Of a DNA stretch of 19,008 bases, positions 1 through 7,547 are shown one piece after another. Origin of the DNA: DATKBT01 sp035546295 (GTDB lineage Bacteria; Acidobacteriota; Thermoanaerobaculia; Multivoradales; Multivoraceae); contig DATKBT010000049.1 in the NCBI GenBank assembly GCA_035546295.1, positions 1 to 19,008 on the forward strand. Reading direction: 5' to 3'. Made by a program: the position numbers and the translations under genes. How positions within the stretch are numbered: position 1 is the first letter of the stretch; the number at the start of each line of letters is the position of its first letter. The notes below the pieces were generated by a model, which saw only the letters and a program-made list of their open reading frames with translations, did not search any database and was not told the origin of the DNA.

Positions 1-228
1 CTCGCCCAGAGAAACGGCTGTGGCCTGGTCGACCCAGCCGCGCCCGCTTGCGGGCTTGCGGCGCACGAGTGATCGGCTAGCGGGCTCGTGGTATGACCGC
101 GCCGCGACCTCGCTGCTCGTTGGGGAGTGGTGAACACCACGGGCTGCTAGCGTTGCGCGCCGCGCTCGGCGGCCATCGCCGGACCTGCACCCGCCGGCAT
201 CGAATCCCGACCTCGAATCGAGGAGTTC
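1..228. other. Leader region upstream of the antiporter gene
   Basis: I see no convincing gene in this stretch. It holds two small perfect hairpins (42-55 and 127-140) and ends in the ribosome binding site GAGGAG at 220-225, three bases before the GTG start of the antiporter. It probably contains the end of an upstream transcript and the antiporter promoter, but no clear -35/-10 pair could be picked out. Confidence 0.4.
42..55. terminator. Small GC hairpin, possible terminator
   Basis: The arms GCCCGC (42-47) and GCGGGC (50-55) are perfectly complementary around TT, so as RNA the stem could be capped by a G(CUUG)C loop, a known stable tetraloop. There is no T-tract after it. It could end the transcript of a gene lying before the window, but the length is modest and the function is uncertain. 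Confidence 0.25.
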
Positions 229-1323
229 GTGACCGTATCGATCCTCTTGCTCCTGGCCGGCTTCGTGCTGCTCCTCGGCGGAGCGGAGCTCCTGGTCAAG
301 GGCGCGTCGCGCCTCGCGCTCAGCCTCGGCATCACGCCGCTGGTGGTGGGTCTCACGGTCGTCGCCTTCGGGACCAGCGCGCCCGAGCTGGCGGTGAGTG
401 TCCGCGCTGCGCTCGCCGGCGACGGCGCCGACGAGATCGCCGTGGGCAACGTGGTGGGCAGCAACATCGCCAACGTCCTGCTGATCCTCGGCGTTTCGGC
501 GCTGATCGCGCCGCTCGCCGTCTCCCGACAGGTGATCCGGCTCGAGGTCCCGATCATGGTCGGTTGCTCCGTCGCGTTCTTCGCGCTGGCCTGGGACGGG
601 CGGGTGAGCCAGGTGGAGGGGGCGATGCTGTTCGCGGGCATCGTCGCCTACACGGTCTTCGCCATCGTCCAGTCTCGCCGGGAGACCTCGGCCGAACGTC
701 GGGACCGGCCTCCGGAGGAAGCCCCCGGACGCCGACGCCTGGTGCTCGCCGTCGTGCTGGCGGTGGCTGGGGTGGCGCTGCTGGTCCTGGGTGCGCGCTG
801 GCTGGTCGACGGCGCCGTCGATCTGGCGACCTGGCTCGGGGTGAGCGAGCTGATCATCGGCCTGACCGTGGTGGCGTTCGGCACCTCGCTCCCGGAGCTC
901 GCGACCTCGGCGCTGGCGGCGTTTCGTGGCGAGCGGGACCTCGCGGTGGGCAACGTGGTCGGCAGCAACGTCTTCAACATCCTGAGCGTGCTCGGGCTGA
1001 GCGCGTTGGTCGCTGCCGGCGGGATCGCGGTCACCGAGGAGGCGCGGCTCTTCGATCTGCCCGTCATGCTGGCGGTGGCGCTGCTCTGCCTGCCGGTCTT
1101 CTTCACCGGCTTCCGGATCGATCGCGTCGAGGGGGCGCTCTTCGTGCTCTTCTACGGGCTCTACGTGACCTTCCTGGTGCTCTACTCCGTGTCGGCTCCC
1201 AGCGTCGACCTGTTGCGCAGGGTGGTGGTCTACGGCGTGGCGCCGGTGACCGCGGTGACGCTCGGTTTCGCGGTGTTCGACCAGTGGCGGCAGGAGCGAC
1301 GGCGCCGGCCGCCGGCGGGTTGA
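229..1323 (+). CDS. Calcium/sodium antiporter of the CaCA family (YrbG-like)
   Basis: This is an inner-membrane cation antiporter that should exchange Ca2+ (or a related cation) for Na+ or H+. The 364-residue protein is an inverted duplication with two CaCA alpha-repeats. The first has GTSAPE at residues 49-54; the second repeats it as GTSLPE at 218-223. Each is preceded by a GLTVVAF segment, and the second is followed by GNVVGSNVFNI (about 239-249), with a matching GNVVGSN after the first repeat. The conserved glutamates of both repeats, which bind the cation in this family, are present. About ten hydrophobic segments are visible, with a charged loop (about 145-165) between the halves. Length is normal for YrbG-type members (about 320-370). 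The GTG start is chosen because GAGGAG lies just before it and translation opens directly into the first membrane helix. Specificity for Ca2+ is inferred from family only. The gene ends 17 bases from the convergent drug transporter gene. Confidence 0.93.
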   Translation: MTVSILLLLAGFVLLLGGAELLVKGASRLALSLGITPLVVGLTVVAFGTSAPELAVSVRAALAGDGADEIAVGNVVGSNIANVLLILGVSALIAPLAVSRQVIRLEVPIMVGCSVAFFALAWDGRVSQVEGAMLFAGIVAYTVFAIVQSRRETSAERRDRPPEEAPGRRRLVLAVVLAVAGVALLVLGARWLVDGAVDLATWLGVSELIIGLTVVAFGTSLPELATSALAAFRGERDLAVGNVVGSNVFNILSVLGLSALVAAGGIAVTEEARLFDLPVMLAVALLCLPVFFTGFRIDRVEGALFVLFYGLYVTFLVLYSVSAPSVDLLRRVVVYGVAPVTAVTLGFAVFDQWRQERRRRPPAG

Positions 1324-1340
1324 CCGCCGCGCCGAGCGTC

Positions 1341-2618
1341 TCAGCCGGGGGCGATGGTCGCCGCGTCCTCCTGGGGCGCGGCGAGCGCCTCCGCCGGCAT
1401 GCGCCGGAACAGCCGCACCAGCAGGACCAGCGAGATCGCCAGCATCACGGAGCCGCCGAAGAAGGGCGCGCCGGGCAGCCGGATCGGCGCCCGATCGGAC
1501 GTGAAGTAGGCGAAGAGGCCGGTGGTGAACAGCAGCGGGGCGATGATCGAGGTCAGCGACATGAGCGAGGTCATCGCCCCCTGGACCTTGCCCTGCTCGT
1601 TGGGGGGCACCGCTCCGGCGATCAGACCCTGGATCGCCGGCCCGGCGACGCCGCCGATCGCGCCGCAGACGATGATCACCAGCATCATCCACCCGCGCGA
1701 CGCCAGCCCGTACGAGAGGAAGGCGAGCGTCGAGATGCTCAACCCGAACAGGATCGCGCGCCGCTCGCCGATCCTGGCGATCACGGGGCGCACCAGCAGC
1801 CCCTGGACGATCACGGCCATGATCCCGACCAGGCCGAGAGCCAGCCCGTTGGCGCGCGGGCCCCAGTCGAAGCGGTACCCGGTGTAGAGCACCCAGCAGC
1901 TCTCGAGCCCGCGCTGGGCGAGCATCACGAAGAGGAAGGAGACGGCGAGACCCGCGACCAGGGGATAGGCGCGCAGACGAGAGATCGTGGCGAGCGGGTT
2001 CGCCTTCGCCAGCGACAGCTCGCTGCGGTTCTCGGGGCTCAGCGACTCGGGGAGGACGAAGAACCCGTAGAGCCAGTTGCACAGGCACAGGCCGGCGGAG
2101 ACGAAGAATGGGAGCCGGAGGTGGACGCTGCCGAGCAGCCCGCCCAGGCTCGGACCGAAGATGAAGCCGAGACCGAAGGCGACGCCCAGCAGTCCGTAGT
2201 TGCGGGCCCGCGTCTCGGGCGTCGAGACGTCCGCGATGTAGGCGTTGGCGGTGGTGATGCTGGCCCCCATCACGCCCGCGACGACGCGGCCGACGAACAA
2301 CCAGGTGAGGGTGGGAGAGACCCCCTGGATGATGTAGTCCACCCCCAGGCCGAACAGGGAGGCGAGCAGGATCGGGCGGCGGCCGAAGCGGTCGGAGAGG
2401 GCGCCCAGGACCGGTGCGCAGAAGAACTGCGTCAGCGCGTAGGTCGAGCCGATCATGCCGTAGACGCGGCTCGCCGAGCCGATGTCGCCGCCGGCGAGCT
2501 CGGTCACCAGCTGCGGCAGGATCGGGATGATGATCCCGATCCCCAGGATGTCCAGGAACAGCGTGATCAGGATGAAGATCATCGCTGCCTGGCGATGCGG
2601 CTTGGCAACGCTCACCAC
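1341..2618 (-). CDS. TetA-like MFS drug:H+ antiporter (DHA1, 12 TM)
   Basis: This is an inner-membrane major facilitator protein of the TCR/Tet branch, predicted to export a small molecule in exchange for protons. The 425-residue protein has motif A (GALSDRFGRRPILL, about 72-85) in the loop after TM2. It also has the antiporter motif C (GVAFGLGFIFGPSLGG, about 145-160) in TM5. The N-terminal helix, with its D-x-LGIGIIIPILP stretch, is the signature of TetA-type carriers. Twelve hydrophobic segments fit the full length. The start at 2618 is GTG followed by a second GTG at 2615. A GGGAG lies 2 bases from the first and 5 from the second, so 2615 may be the real start. Real substrates of such chromosomal homologues are usually unknown, so tetracycline resistance should not be assumed. 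There is no neighbouring TetR-type regulator. The gene is transcribed away from the exported protein gene at 3007. Confidence 0.9.
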   Translation of the reverse strand: MVSVAKPHRQAAMIFILITLFLDILGIGIIIPILPQLVTELAGGDIGSASRVYGMIGSTYALTQFFCAPVLGALSDRFGRRPILLASLFGLGVDYIIQGVSPTLTWLFVGRVVAGVMGASITTANAYIADVSTPETRARNYGLLGVAFGLGFIFGPSLGGLLGSVHLRLPFFVSAGLCLCNWLYGFFVLPESLSPENRSELSLAKANPLATISRLRAYPLVAGLAVSFLFVMLAQRGLESCWVLYTGYRFDWGPRANGLALGLVGIMAVIVQGLLVRPVIARIGERRAILFGLSISTLAFLSYGLASRGWMMLVIIVCGAIGGVAGPAIQGLIAGAVPPNEQGKVQGAMTSLMSLTSIIAPLLFTTGLFAYFTSDRAPIRLPGAPFFGGSVMLAISLVLLVRLFRRMPAEALAAPQEDAATIAPG

Positions 2619-3006
2619 GGCTCCCTCGCGAAGGGGCCAAGACTAGCGGCCTCGCTGCTCCCGTGGCGAGCGGCTGCGCCCTCGGTCGTCCGGAGTCGCG
2701 CTCGGCGAAACGACCCGCCCATCCGACCCACCGAAGCCGCCCACAGAAGCCGCCAGGCGAGCCAGCGCACCATCGTCGTCGTGCCTCTGCGTCGGGCGAT
2801 CTGCGTGGCGGGCTCCTAAGGGCGGGCGGCGCTTTTCGCGGGCGGAATAGGCCGTGATCACGAACCCCCCGAGGGCGTCAGGCCGACCCTGCCGGCAGGA
2901 TTCGGAGGGCGCCCTCCGGCTGACGGAGGGGTGCCGGAGGCGTGACCGGCGGCTCGCCGGGTGCGATGATCGGTGGGAGCCGATTCCGGACGATTCGGAC
3001 CCGCCG
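2619..3006. other. Divergent intergenic region between the MFS gene and the exported protein gene
   Basis: This 388-bp stretch should hold the promoters of both flanking genes. It carries several open frames on both strands, but none gives a recognisable protein. An in-frame GTG at 2854 would extend the plus-strand gene by 51 arginine-rich residues that look like translated non-coding DNA. No repeat or strong hairpin stood out. Confidence 0.4.
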
Positions 3007-4203
3007 ATGCGACGCCTCAGAAATCCCCGCCCGACTGCACCTCCAGCCGCTGCCGGCCCGCACCGCACCAGCGACGCGCTGTGGGAAGGGGCTCGTGCCG
3101 CCGTCTGGCTGGCCCTCCTGATCGCGGCGGCGCCGGCGCTGGCGCAGCCGCCGGAGGACCCCGAGGAGCGCGAGCCGCGGCAGGAGGAGGCACCCTCGGA
3201 GGCCGAGCCGTCGGAGTCCGAATCGCCGCAGTCTGAATCGTCGCAGTCTGAATCGTCGCAGGACGAGACCGAGGAGGAGCTGCCCGACGGGACGATCGAG
3301 GAAGAGTGCACGCTCCCGCCCAGCGGCGACTGGCTGGACACACTGCGACGCGGCATCTACCGCAGCGTGTGCGGAACCGCGCTGTGGTTCGACCATTTCT
3401 TCGGCGCCCGGCGGATCGAGAACGAGCGACACGACACCTACGGCTCGTTGGGCACCACCCTCTACTGGGACGAGCTCGACGGGGTCGAGCCGCGCGTGCG
3501 GCTGCGCGCCAAGTTCGCCCTTCCCCGGATCAGCAGCCGGCTCAATGCCGTCGTCGGTCGAGAGGACCGCGAGTCCTTCCTGCTTGACGAGCCGCAGGAC
3601 GACCGGGTGATCCCGGACCCGTTCCTCGACACCGACGAGGAGTGGCTGACCGGCCTCGAGTACCGCGGTGTCCACGGCGACCGTCACGACCTCGACTACG
3701 GTCTCGGCGTCGACCTGGGCTTCCCGATGGATCCGTACGTGCGGATCCGCTACCGTTTCCAGGACTTCCTGACCGACCACTGGTTCTTCCGCTTCCGGGT
3801 CACGCCGTTCTGGAGCAACAGCGAGAAGAGCGGCGGCAGCACCCGCTTCGAGATCGACCACGCGATCCGGGACGGCCTGCTGTTCCGTCTCGGCGCCTCG
3901 GGCCTGTGGTCGCGCCGGAGCGAGGGCGTCGAGTGGAGGGGCGGTCCGATCCTCTACCACCGGCTCTCGGATCGTCGCGCGATCGCATGGCGTTTCATCG
4001 CTTGGGGCGAGAGCGACGCCGACGTTCCGCTCGAGGGCTACGGACCCGAGGTCACCTACCGCCAGCGGGTGTGGAAGGAGTGGCTCTACCTCGAGCTCGA
4101 GATGCGGCTCGCAGCCCGCCAGGAGGAGCCGGAGGAGCCGCGCGAATGGATTCCGCGCGTCGGCTTCGGATTCGAGATCCGCTTCGGCGAGCCCGAGCGC
4201 TGA
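3007..4203 (+). CDS. Exported conserved hypothetical protein, probably an outer-membrane barrel
   Basis: I do not recognise a named family. From the ATG at 3007 the protein has 398 residues. It starts with a long basic n-region and a hydrophobic segment (about 29-44), followed by an ALA cleavage site before Gln47, which makes a plausible signal peptide. Residues about 48-100 are an acidic Ser/Glu/Gln linker, part of it encoded by exact 15-bp repeats. Cysteines near the start of the mature domain (EEC and SVC contexts) may pair. The rest is about 290 residues of alternating polar and aromatic/hydrophobic stretches (VRLRAKFALPR, VRIRYRF, WFFRFRVTPFW, GFGFEIRFGEPE). That pattern fits outer-membrane beta strands, and the final GFEIRFG resembles a last strand. 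A GTG 153 bases upstream keeps the frame, but it adds composition unlike a coding region and no signal peptide. Role unknown; the envelope location is inferred. Confidence 0.75.
   Translation: MRRLRNPRPTAPPAAAGPHRTSDALWEGARAAVWLALLIAAAPALAQPPEDPEEREPRQEEAPSEAEPSESESPQSESSQSESSQDETEEELPDGTIEEECTLPPSGDWLDTLRRGIYRSVCGTALWFDHFFGARRIENERHDTYGSLGTTLYWDELDGVEPRVRLRAKFALPRISSRLNAVVGREDRESFLLDEPQDDRVIPDPFLDTDEEWLTGLEYRGVHGDRHDLDYGLGVDLGFPMDPYVRIRYRFQDFLTDHWFFRFRVTPFWSNSEKSGGSTRFEIDHAIRDGLLFRLGASGLWSRRSEGVEWRGGPILYHRLSDRRAIAWRFIAWGESDADVPLEGYGPEVTYRQRVWKEWLYLELEMRLAARQEEPEEPREWIPRVGFGFEIRFGEPER
3217..3261 (+). repeat. Three 15-bp tandem repeats inside the exported protein gene
   Basis: Units at 3217-3231, 3232-3246 and 3247-3261 read TCYGAATCGYCGCAG. 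The last two are identical and the first differs at two positions. They encode the repeating Ser-Glu-Ser-x-Gln motif in the linker. Because the unit is a multiple of three, changes in copy number would lengthen or shorten the linker without a frameshift. Confidence 0.8.
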
Positions 4204-4553
4204 CGGAGCAGCGCGATCTCGTGGGAAAGCCTCGAGGCACAGACAAGAAGCGCCGGAAGCAGGGGCAGCGCGGGCGGAGCGCGCCCAGCCAGCGATCGGT
4301 AGGTCGCCCTCGGCCGGTCTTCCCGTCGTCGTCGGCCGCTCCAGGCTCTTCGCTCGAGCTGCTCGCCAACGTCGAGACGCATCGCCAGGGGTTCGGCCTC
4401 GTCACCCGCAGCGGCCGTGGACGCTCGCAGTGCACGATCTGGATCGGTGCGCTCGACGAGCGCGCGAGAGACCCGATCGTGCAGCTGTGGCGCCCCGGGC
4501 ACCTGCGGGCGTCCGGTCCAAGGCCGGTCTGAACGGAAGCCGGGACCGGCGGC
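4204..4553. other. Convergent intergenic region holding one doubtful small ORF
   Basis: This lies between the ends of the exported protein gene and the large permease gene. Apart from the candidate ORF at 4221-4532, I see only a short hairpin (GCCGG/CCGGC, 4539-4550) immediately after the permease stop. That hairpin could help end the permease transcript, although no T-run follows it. Confidence 0.4.
4221..4532 (+). CDS. Small hypothetical protein, doubtful
   Basis: This GTG-initiated frame of 103 residues would fill most of the gap between two convergent genes. Its first 35 residues are very basic and serine-rich (GTDKKRRKQGQRGR is typical). The second half is more protein-like, with the stretch LELLANVETHRQGFGLV and a CTIWIGAL segment. 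A GGAG about 12 bases upstream is a poor ribosome site, and codon choice is less GC3-biased than in the neighbours. I recognise no domain. It may be a real small gene, a remnant, or chance. Confidence 0.25.
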   Translation: MGKPRGTDKKRRKQGQRGRSAPSQRSVGRPRPVFPSSSAAPGSSLELLANVETHRQGFGLVTRSGRGRSQCTIWIGALDERARDPIVQLWRPGHLRASGPRPV

Positions 4554-7007
4554 TCACTCCGTGCGCAGGGCCTGCATCGGGTCCACCCGCGTCGCTCGCC
4601 GCGCGGGACCCCAGACCGCAGCGAGAGCGGCGCTCAACAGCAGCGCGCCGACCGCGGCGAAGGTCGCCGCGTCGACGGGCTCGACGCCGTAGAGCAGGTT
4701 GCCCAGCAGCCTCGAGGTCGCCGCCGCGCCCGCCATGCCCAGCAGGATGCCCAGCACCACGGGTCGCAGGCCGGCGCCCAGCACCATGGCGAGCACGTCG
4801 GCGGCGCGTGCGCCGAGCGCGATGCGCAGGCCGATCTCTGGGGTGCGGCTGCCCACGGAGTGCGAGACCACGGCGTAGATGCCGGCCACCCCGAGCAGGA
4901 GGGCGAGACCCGCGAAGCAGCCGAGCAGGAAGGCCGAGAACGAGGTCTGCCACCGGGTGTCGGCGATCGCCTGCTCGAGCGTCTGGAAGCCGTAGACGTT
5001 GTTGTCACCGCCCACCGACCAGATGGCGCGCTCGGTGTCGTCGGCGAGCTCGACGGGGTCGAGCCGCGTGCGCATCACGACGTTCATCACTCGGAGCTGC
5101 GATTGCGGGAGGGGGACGTAGGCGGCCGGGGCGGGCTCGGGCTGCGAGCCGGTGGTGATCACGTCCGCGACCACGCCCACGATGGTGCGCGGCGGAGCCG
5201 CCATCCCAGGGCGGGCGTCGATGTCGAGGCTGAGCGTCCTGCCGACCGGGTCGACCCCGTCGAAGTAGCGGCGGCGCAACGTCTCGTTGACGATGACCAC
5301 CGGCGCGCTGCCCGCCCGGTCGCGGCTGTCGAAGCCGCGGCCTGCGAGCACGTCGATCCGCATCGTGCCGAGGTAGCCGGCGGTGATGGCGCGCAGGATC
5401 GTCCGCGGCCGCTCGCCCGGCTCGGCGACGGCGGAGGGTACGGCGAAGCCCTGCACGAACTGCGGGTTGAGCGGCGGCAGGAACGAGATCGAGCCGACGC
5501 CGTCGATTCCGGGTAGGGCGGCGACACGACGCTCCGCCTCCTCGACGTAGGCGGCGGCGCTGTCGAGCCCGGCGCTTCCCGGCTCGCGCACCGACGTGCG
5601 CCAGGTGAACAGCCCCTCGGGCTCGAACCCGGGGTCCGTCGTGTGCAGTCCGACCAGGCTCTGCACCACCAGGCCGGCGGCGATGACCAGGATCATGGCG
5701 AGCGCCACCTCGGCGACGATCAGGATCTCGCCGCGGCGCAACGCGCCGCGACTCGTGCCGGCGGCTCTCGAGCCTTCCTTGAGCGCCGTGATCGTGTCGA
5801 CGCGCAGCGCCTGGCGAGCGGGAGCGACTCCAAACGCCAGACTGGTCGCGATCGACACCAGCAGGGCGAAGAGCAGGACCGAGCCGTCGACCGTCACGTG
5901 CTCGACGAATGGGACGTTCGCGCCCTGAGGGATCAGGGACGCGATCGGCCGGATCAGCGTGCTCGCCAGCATCACTCCGAGAGCCCCGCCGAGCATGGCG
6001 AGCAGCAGTCCCTCGGTGAGCAGCAGGCGGGAGACCCGGAAGCCGCTGGACCCGAGCGCGGTGCGCAGCGCGACCTCGCGCCGGCGCTGAGCGGCCCTCG
6101 CCAGCATCAGGTTGGCGACGTTGACGCAGGAGACCAGGAGCACTGCACCGACCGCCGCCAAGAGCAGGGTGAAGATCCGGCGCAGGCCGCCGACCACGCT
6201 CTCCTGCACCGGCTCGACCAGCACCGACCAGCCGGCGTTGGTCTCGGGGTGCTCGCCCGCGAGGTCGGAGGCGATCGTCTCCATGACCGCGCGCGCGTCC
6301 GTGAGGGTCGCTTCGGGCGCCAGTCGACCGAAGGCGACCAGCGCGCGCGCGTCGCGAATCGTCGCCTCGTCACGGAAGTCGGAGGGCACCCAGAGATCGG
6401 GCTGGGTGGGGAACAGGTGGTGGCTGTAGAAGGTCGCGGGCAGGATGCCGATCACCGTGTGGGCCTCGCCGGAGAGCTCGAGGCGGCTGCCGACGAGCTC
6501 CGGATCTCCCCCGAAAACGCTCTGCCAGAGGCCGTGGCTGAGCAGGACGAGGCCTCCGGCCTCGCCGTCGCCAGGCCGGAAGGTACGGCCGCGCTGGGCG
6601 GCGACGCCGAGCACCTCGAAGTAGTTGTCGGTGACGACGTGAGTGAGCGGCACCACGGGCCGCTCGAGGCCCGTGAGCTGTCGGCTCTCGTTGCGCAGCG
6701 CCGCGATGTCGGCGAACGCCGGCTCAGCCGCCTCGGTGACCGCGCGGCGCTGCCAGTCGAGGAGGGTTCCCGGATCCACCGGCGATCGGCGGGTGCCCCC
6801 CTGCGCCGTCTGGTCCTCCCAGAGGACCACCACGGATCCCGGGTCGCGGTAGGGGAGCCGATGGAGATAGATGCCATCGACGACGCTGTAGATCGCGACG
6901 TTGGCGCCGATGCCGAGCGCGAGAGCGAGGATGGCGATCACCGAGAAGCCGGGCTTCGATCGGAGCACGCGGAGCGCGACGCGGAGGTCGAGGAGCCAGG
7001 ACGTCAT
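4554..7007 (-). CDS. Duplicated FtsX/MacB-type orphan ABC permease (acidobacterial ADOP-like)
   Basis: This 817-residue inner-membrane protein belongs to the large permeases with two FtsX domains that are expanded in Acidobacteria. The start is ATG at 7007 with GGAGGG six bases upstream. The protein begins with the typical DLRVALRVLRSKPGFSVIA and a first membrane helix (about 20-42, LALGIGANVAIYSVV). An extracytoplasmic MacB-like domain follows (about 50-270, with LLDWQRRA, TDNYFEVLGV and GRTFRPGDG). The first FtsX unit is at about 275-400 and a central helix at about 430-450. A second periplasmic domain (with GYLGTMRIDVLAGRGFDSRD) leads to the second FtsX unit at about 685-810. The C-terminus WGPARRATRVDPMQALRTE is characteristic. 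Family relatives act in tripartite MacAB-like export or lipoprotein handling, but the role of these orphan forms is not established. No ATPase gene and no PadR-type regulator, the common partner, lies beside it. It is divergent from the TorF-like gene. Confidence 0.92.
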   Translation of the reverse strand: MTSWLLDLRVALRVLRSKPGFSVIAILALALGIGANVAIYSVVDGIYLHRLPYRDPGSVVVLWEDQTAQGGTRRSPVDPGTLLDWQRRAVTEAAEPAFADIAALRNESRQLTGLERPVVPLTHVVTDNYFEVLGVAAQRGRTFRPGDGEAGGLVLLSHGLWQSVFGGDPELVGSRLELSGEAHTVIGILPATFYSHHLFPTQPDLWVPSDFRDEATIRDARALVAFGRLAPEATLTDARAVMETIASDLAGEHPETNAGWSVLVEPVQESVVGGLRRIFTLLLAAVGAVLLVSCVNVANLMLARAAQRRREVALRTALGSSGFRVSRLLLTEGLLLAMLGGALGVMLASTLIRPIASLIPQGANVPFVEHVTVDGSVLLFALLVSIATSLAFGVAPARQALRVDTITALKEGSRAAGTSRGALRRGEILIVAEVALAMILVIAAGLVVQSLVGLHTTDPGFEPEGLFTWRTSVREPGSAGLDSAAAYVEEAERRVAALPGIDGVGSISFLPPLNPQFVQGFAVPSAVAEPGERPRTILRAITAGYLGTMRIDVLAGRGFDSRDRAGSAPVVIVNETLRRRYFDGVDPVGRTLSLDIDARPGMAAPPRTIVGVVADVITTGSQPEPAPAAYVPLPQSQLRVMNVVMRTRLDPVELADDTERAIWSVGGDNNVYGFQTLEQAIADTRWQTSFSAFLLGCFAGLALLLGVAGIYAVVSHSVGSRTPEIGLRIALGARAADVLAMVLGAGLRPVVLGILLGMAGAAATSRLLGNLLYGVEPVDAATFAAVGALLLSAALAAVWGPARRATRVDPMQALRTE

Positions 7008-7013
7008 GTGGAG

Positions 7014-7019
7014 CCCTCC
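7014..7019 (-). promoter_or_regulatory. Ribosome binding site of the orphan permease
   Basis: GGAGGG on the minus strand lies six bases before the ATG at 7007. It fixes the start there, although the open frame continues upstream by 112 codons of low-complexity, arginine-rich sequence. Confidence 0.75.
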
Positions 7020-7078
7020 ATGGGCGGAACATACGCAGGCGCCAACCTCCGGTTCTGTGGGCGCGTGCTCCTGAGCTC

Positions 7079-7122
7079 GACGTTTCTGTCGTGAGCGGTG
7101 AGCGCGGTGACGTTTGTGTCGT
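7079..7122. promoter_or_regulatory. Pair of 14-bp direct repeats, candidate operator
   Basis: GACGTTTCTGTCGT at 7079-7092 and GACGTTTGTGTCGT at 7109-7122 differ at one base and are exactly 30 bp apart, close to three helical turns. They lie 72-115 bases before the permease start, where a regulator of that gene could bind. Function is inferred from position and phasing only. Confidence 0.4.
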
Positions 7123-7345
7123 CGCGCCGAGGGCGTCCGGCGTGTGACGACGCGGGCCGGGTGTGCCCGAAGAACTTGAGGTTCGGTCTCGATCGACCGA
7201 CCGTCTCGCGTCGTGGCACGGCGCTTGCTGTTTCGGTCTCGTCCAAACGATTTCGTACGGGCCATGCGGGCCCGGCGCCGAGCGGAGCCAGGCGAGCAGG
7301 GCGGGGGCGAGCGGTGCGGCGTTCCGCAACCGGATTCTCGCACCG

Positions 7346-7393
7346 GTGGATCGAGGTGTGGATCGAGGTGTGGATCGAGGTGGGGGTCGAGGT
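7346..7393. repeat. Four tandem copies of a 12-bp unit
   Basis: The unit GTGGATCGAGGT occurs at 7346-7357, 7358-7369 and 7370-7381 without a mismatch. A fourth copy at 7382-7393 has two changes. The array lies 155-202 bases before the TorF-like start codon. Exact copies suggest recent slippage. It may tune promoter or leader function, or be neutral. Confidence 0.85.
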
Positions 7394-7547
7394 GTCTCCG
7401 GACGGCATGTTCTCGCCGCGGCTCGAGTCTCGATCGCGAATCCGCCCGCAGACCCGGAGGAGCCGGCTCGTCGACGTCATCGAGAGGCCAGTCACCAGGA
7501 TCGTCTCGTCCATCGAAACCAACCTGAACTGTAGAGGAGTCTCCCCA

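Larger units (their letters stand above)
7008..7547. other. Divergent promoter region between the permease and the TorF-like gene
   Basis: No gene was recognised in these 540 bases; the open frames on either strand are basic low-complexity extensions of the flanking genes. It holds a pair of 14-bp direct repeats near the permease (7079-7122) and a 12-bp tandem array (7346-7393) in front of the TorF-like gene. Both promoters must lie here, but I could not pick a convincing -35/-10 pair. Confidence 0.5.

Noticed and set aside
1341..2618. Calling the MFS gene a tetracycline resistance determinant
   Set aside because: Family motifs show a Tet-like drug antiporter, but chromosomal homologues often do not act on tetracycline and no TetR-type repressor is adjacent.
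93..2819. Very long plus-strand open frame (908 codons) across the antiporter and the opposite strand of the MFS gene
   Set aside because: It is Arg/Gly/Asp-rich low-complexity sequence typical of a GC-rich shadow frame; the antiporter and the MFS protein in other frames show clear family motifs.
5643..7094. 483-codon plus-strand frame over the permease gene
   Set aside because: Asp/Arg/Gln-rich shadow with no motif; the minus-strand permease is unmistakable.
7008..7343. Upstream extension of the orphan permease to a start at 7343
   Set aside because: Adds Arg/Ser/Thr-rich sequence before a normal family N-terminus, and the ATG at 7007 has a strong GGAGGG.
7346..7393. CRISPR-like reading of the 12-bp repeats
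   Set aside because: Units are contiguous with no spacers and far too short for CRISPR repeats.
7098..7547. Extension of the TorF-like gene to 7098, including a WIEV repeat peptide
   Set aside because: The repeat peptide is only the translation of the 12-bp array. GAGGAG before 7548 and the signal peptide there fix the start.
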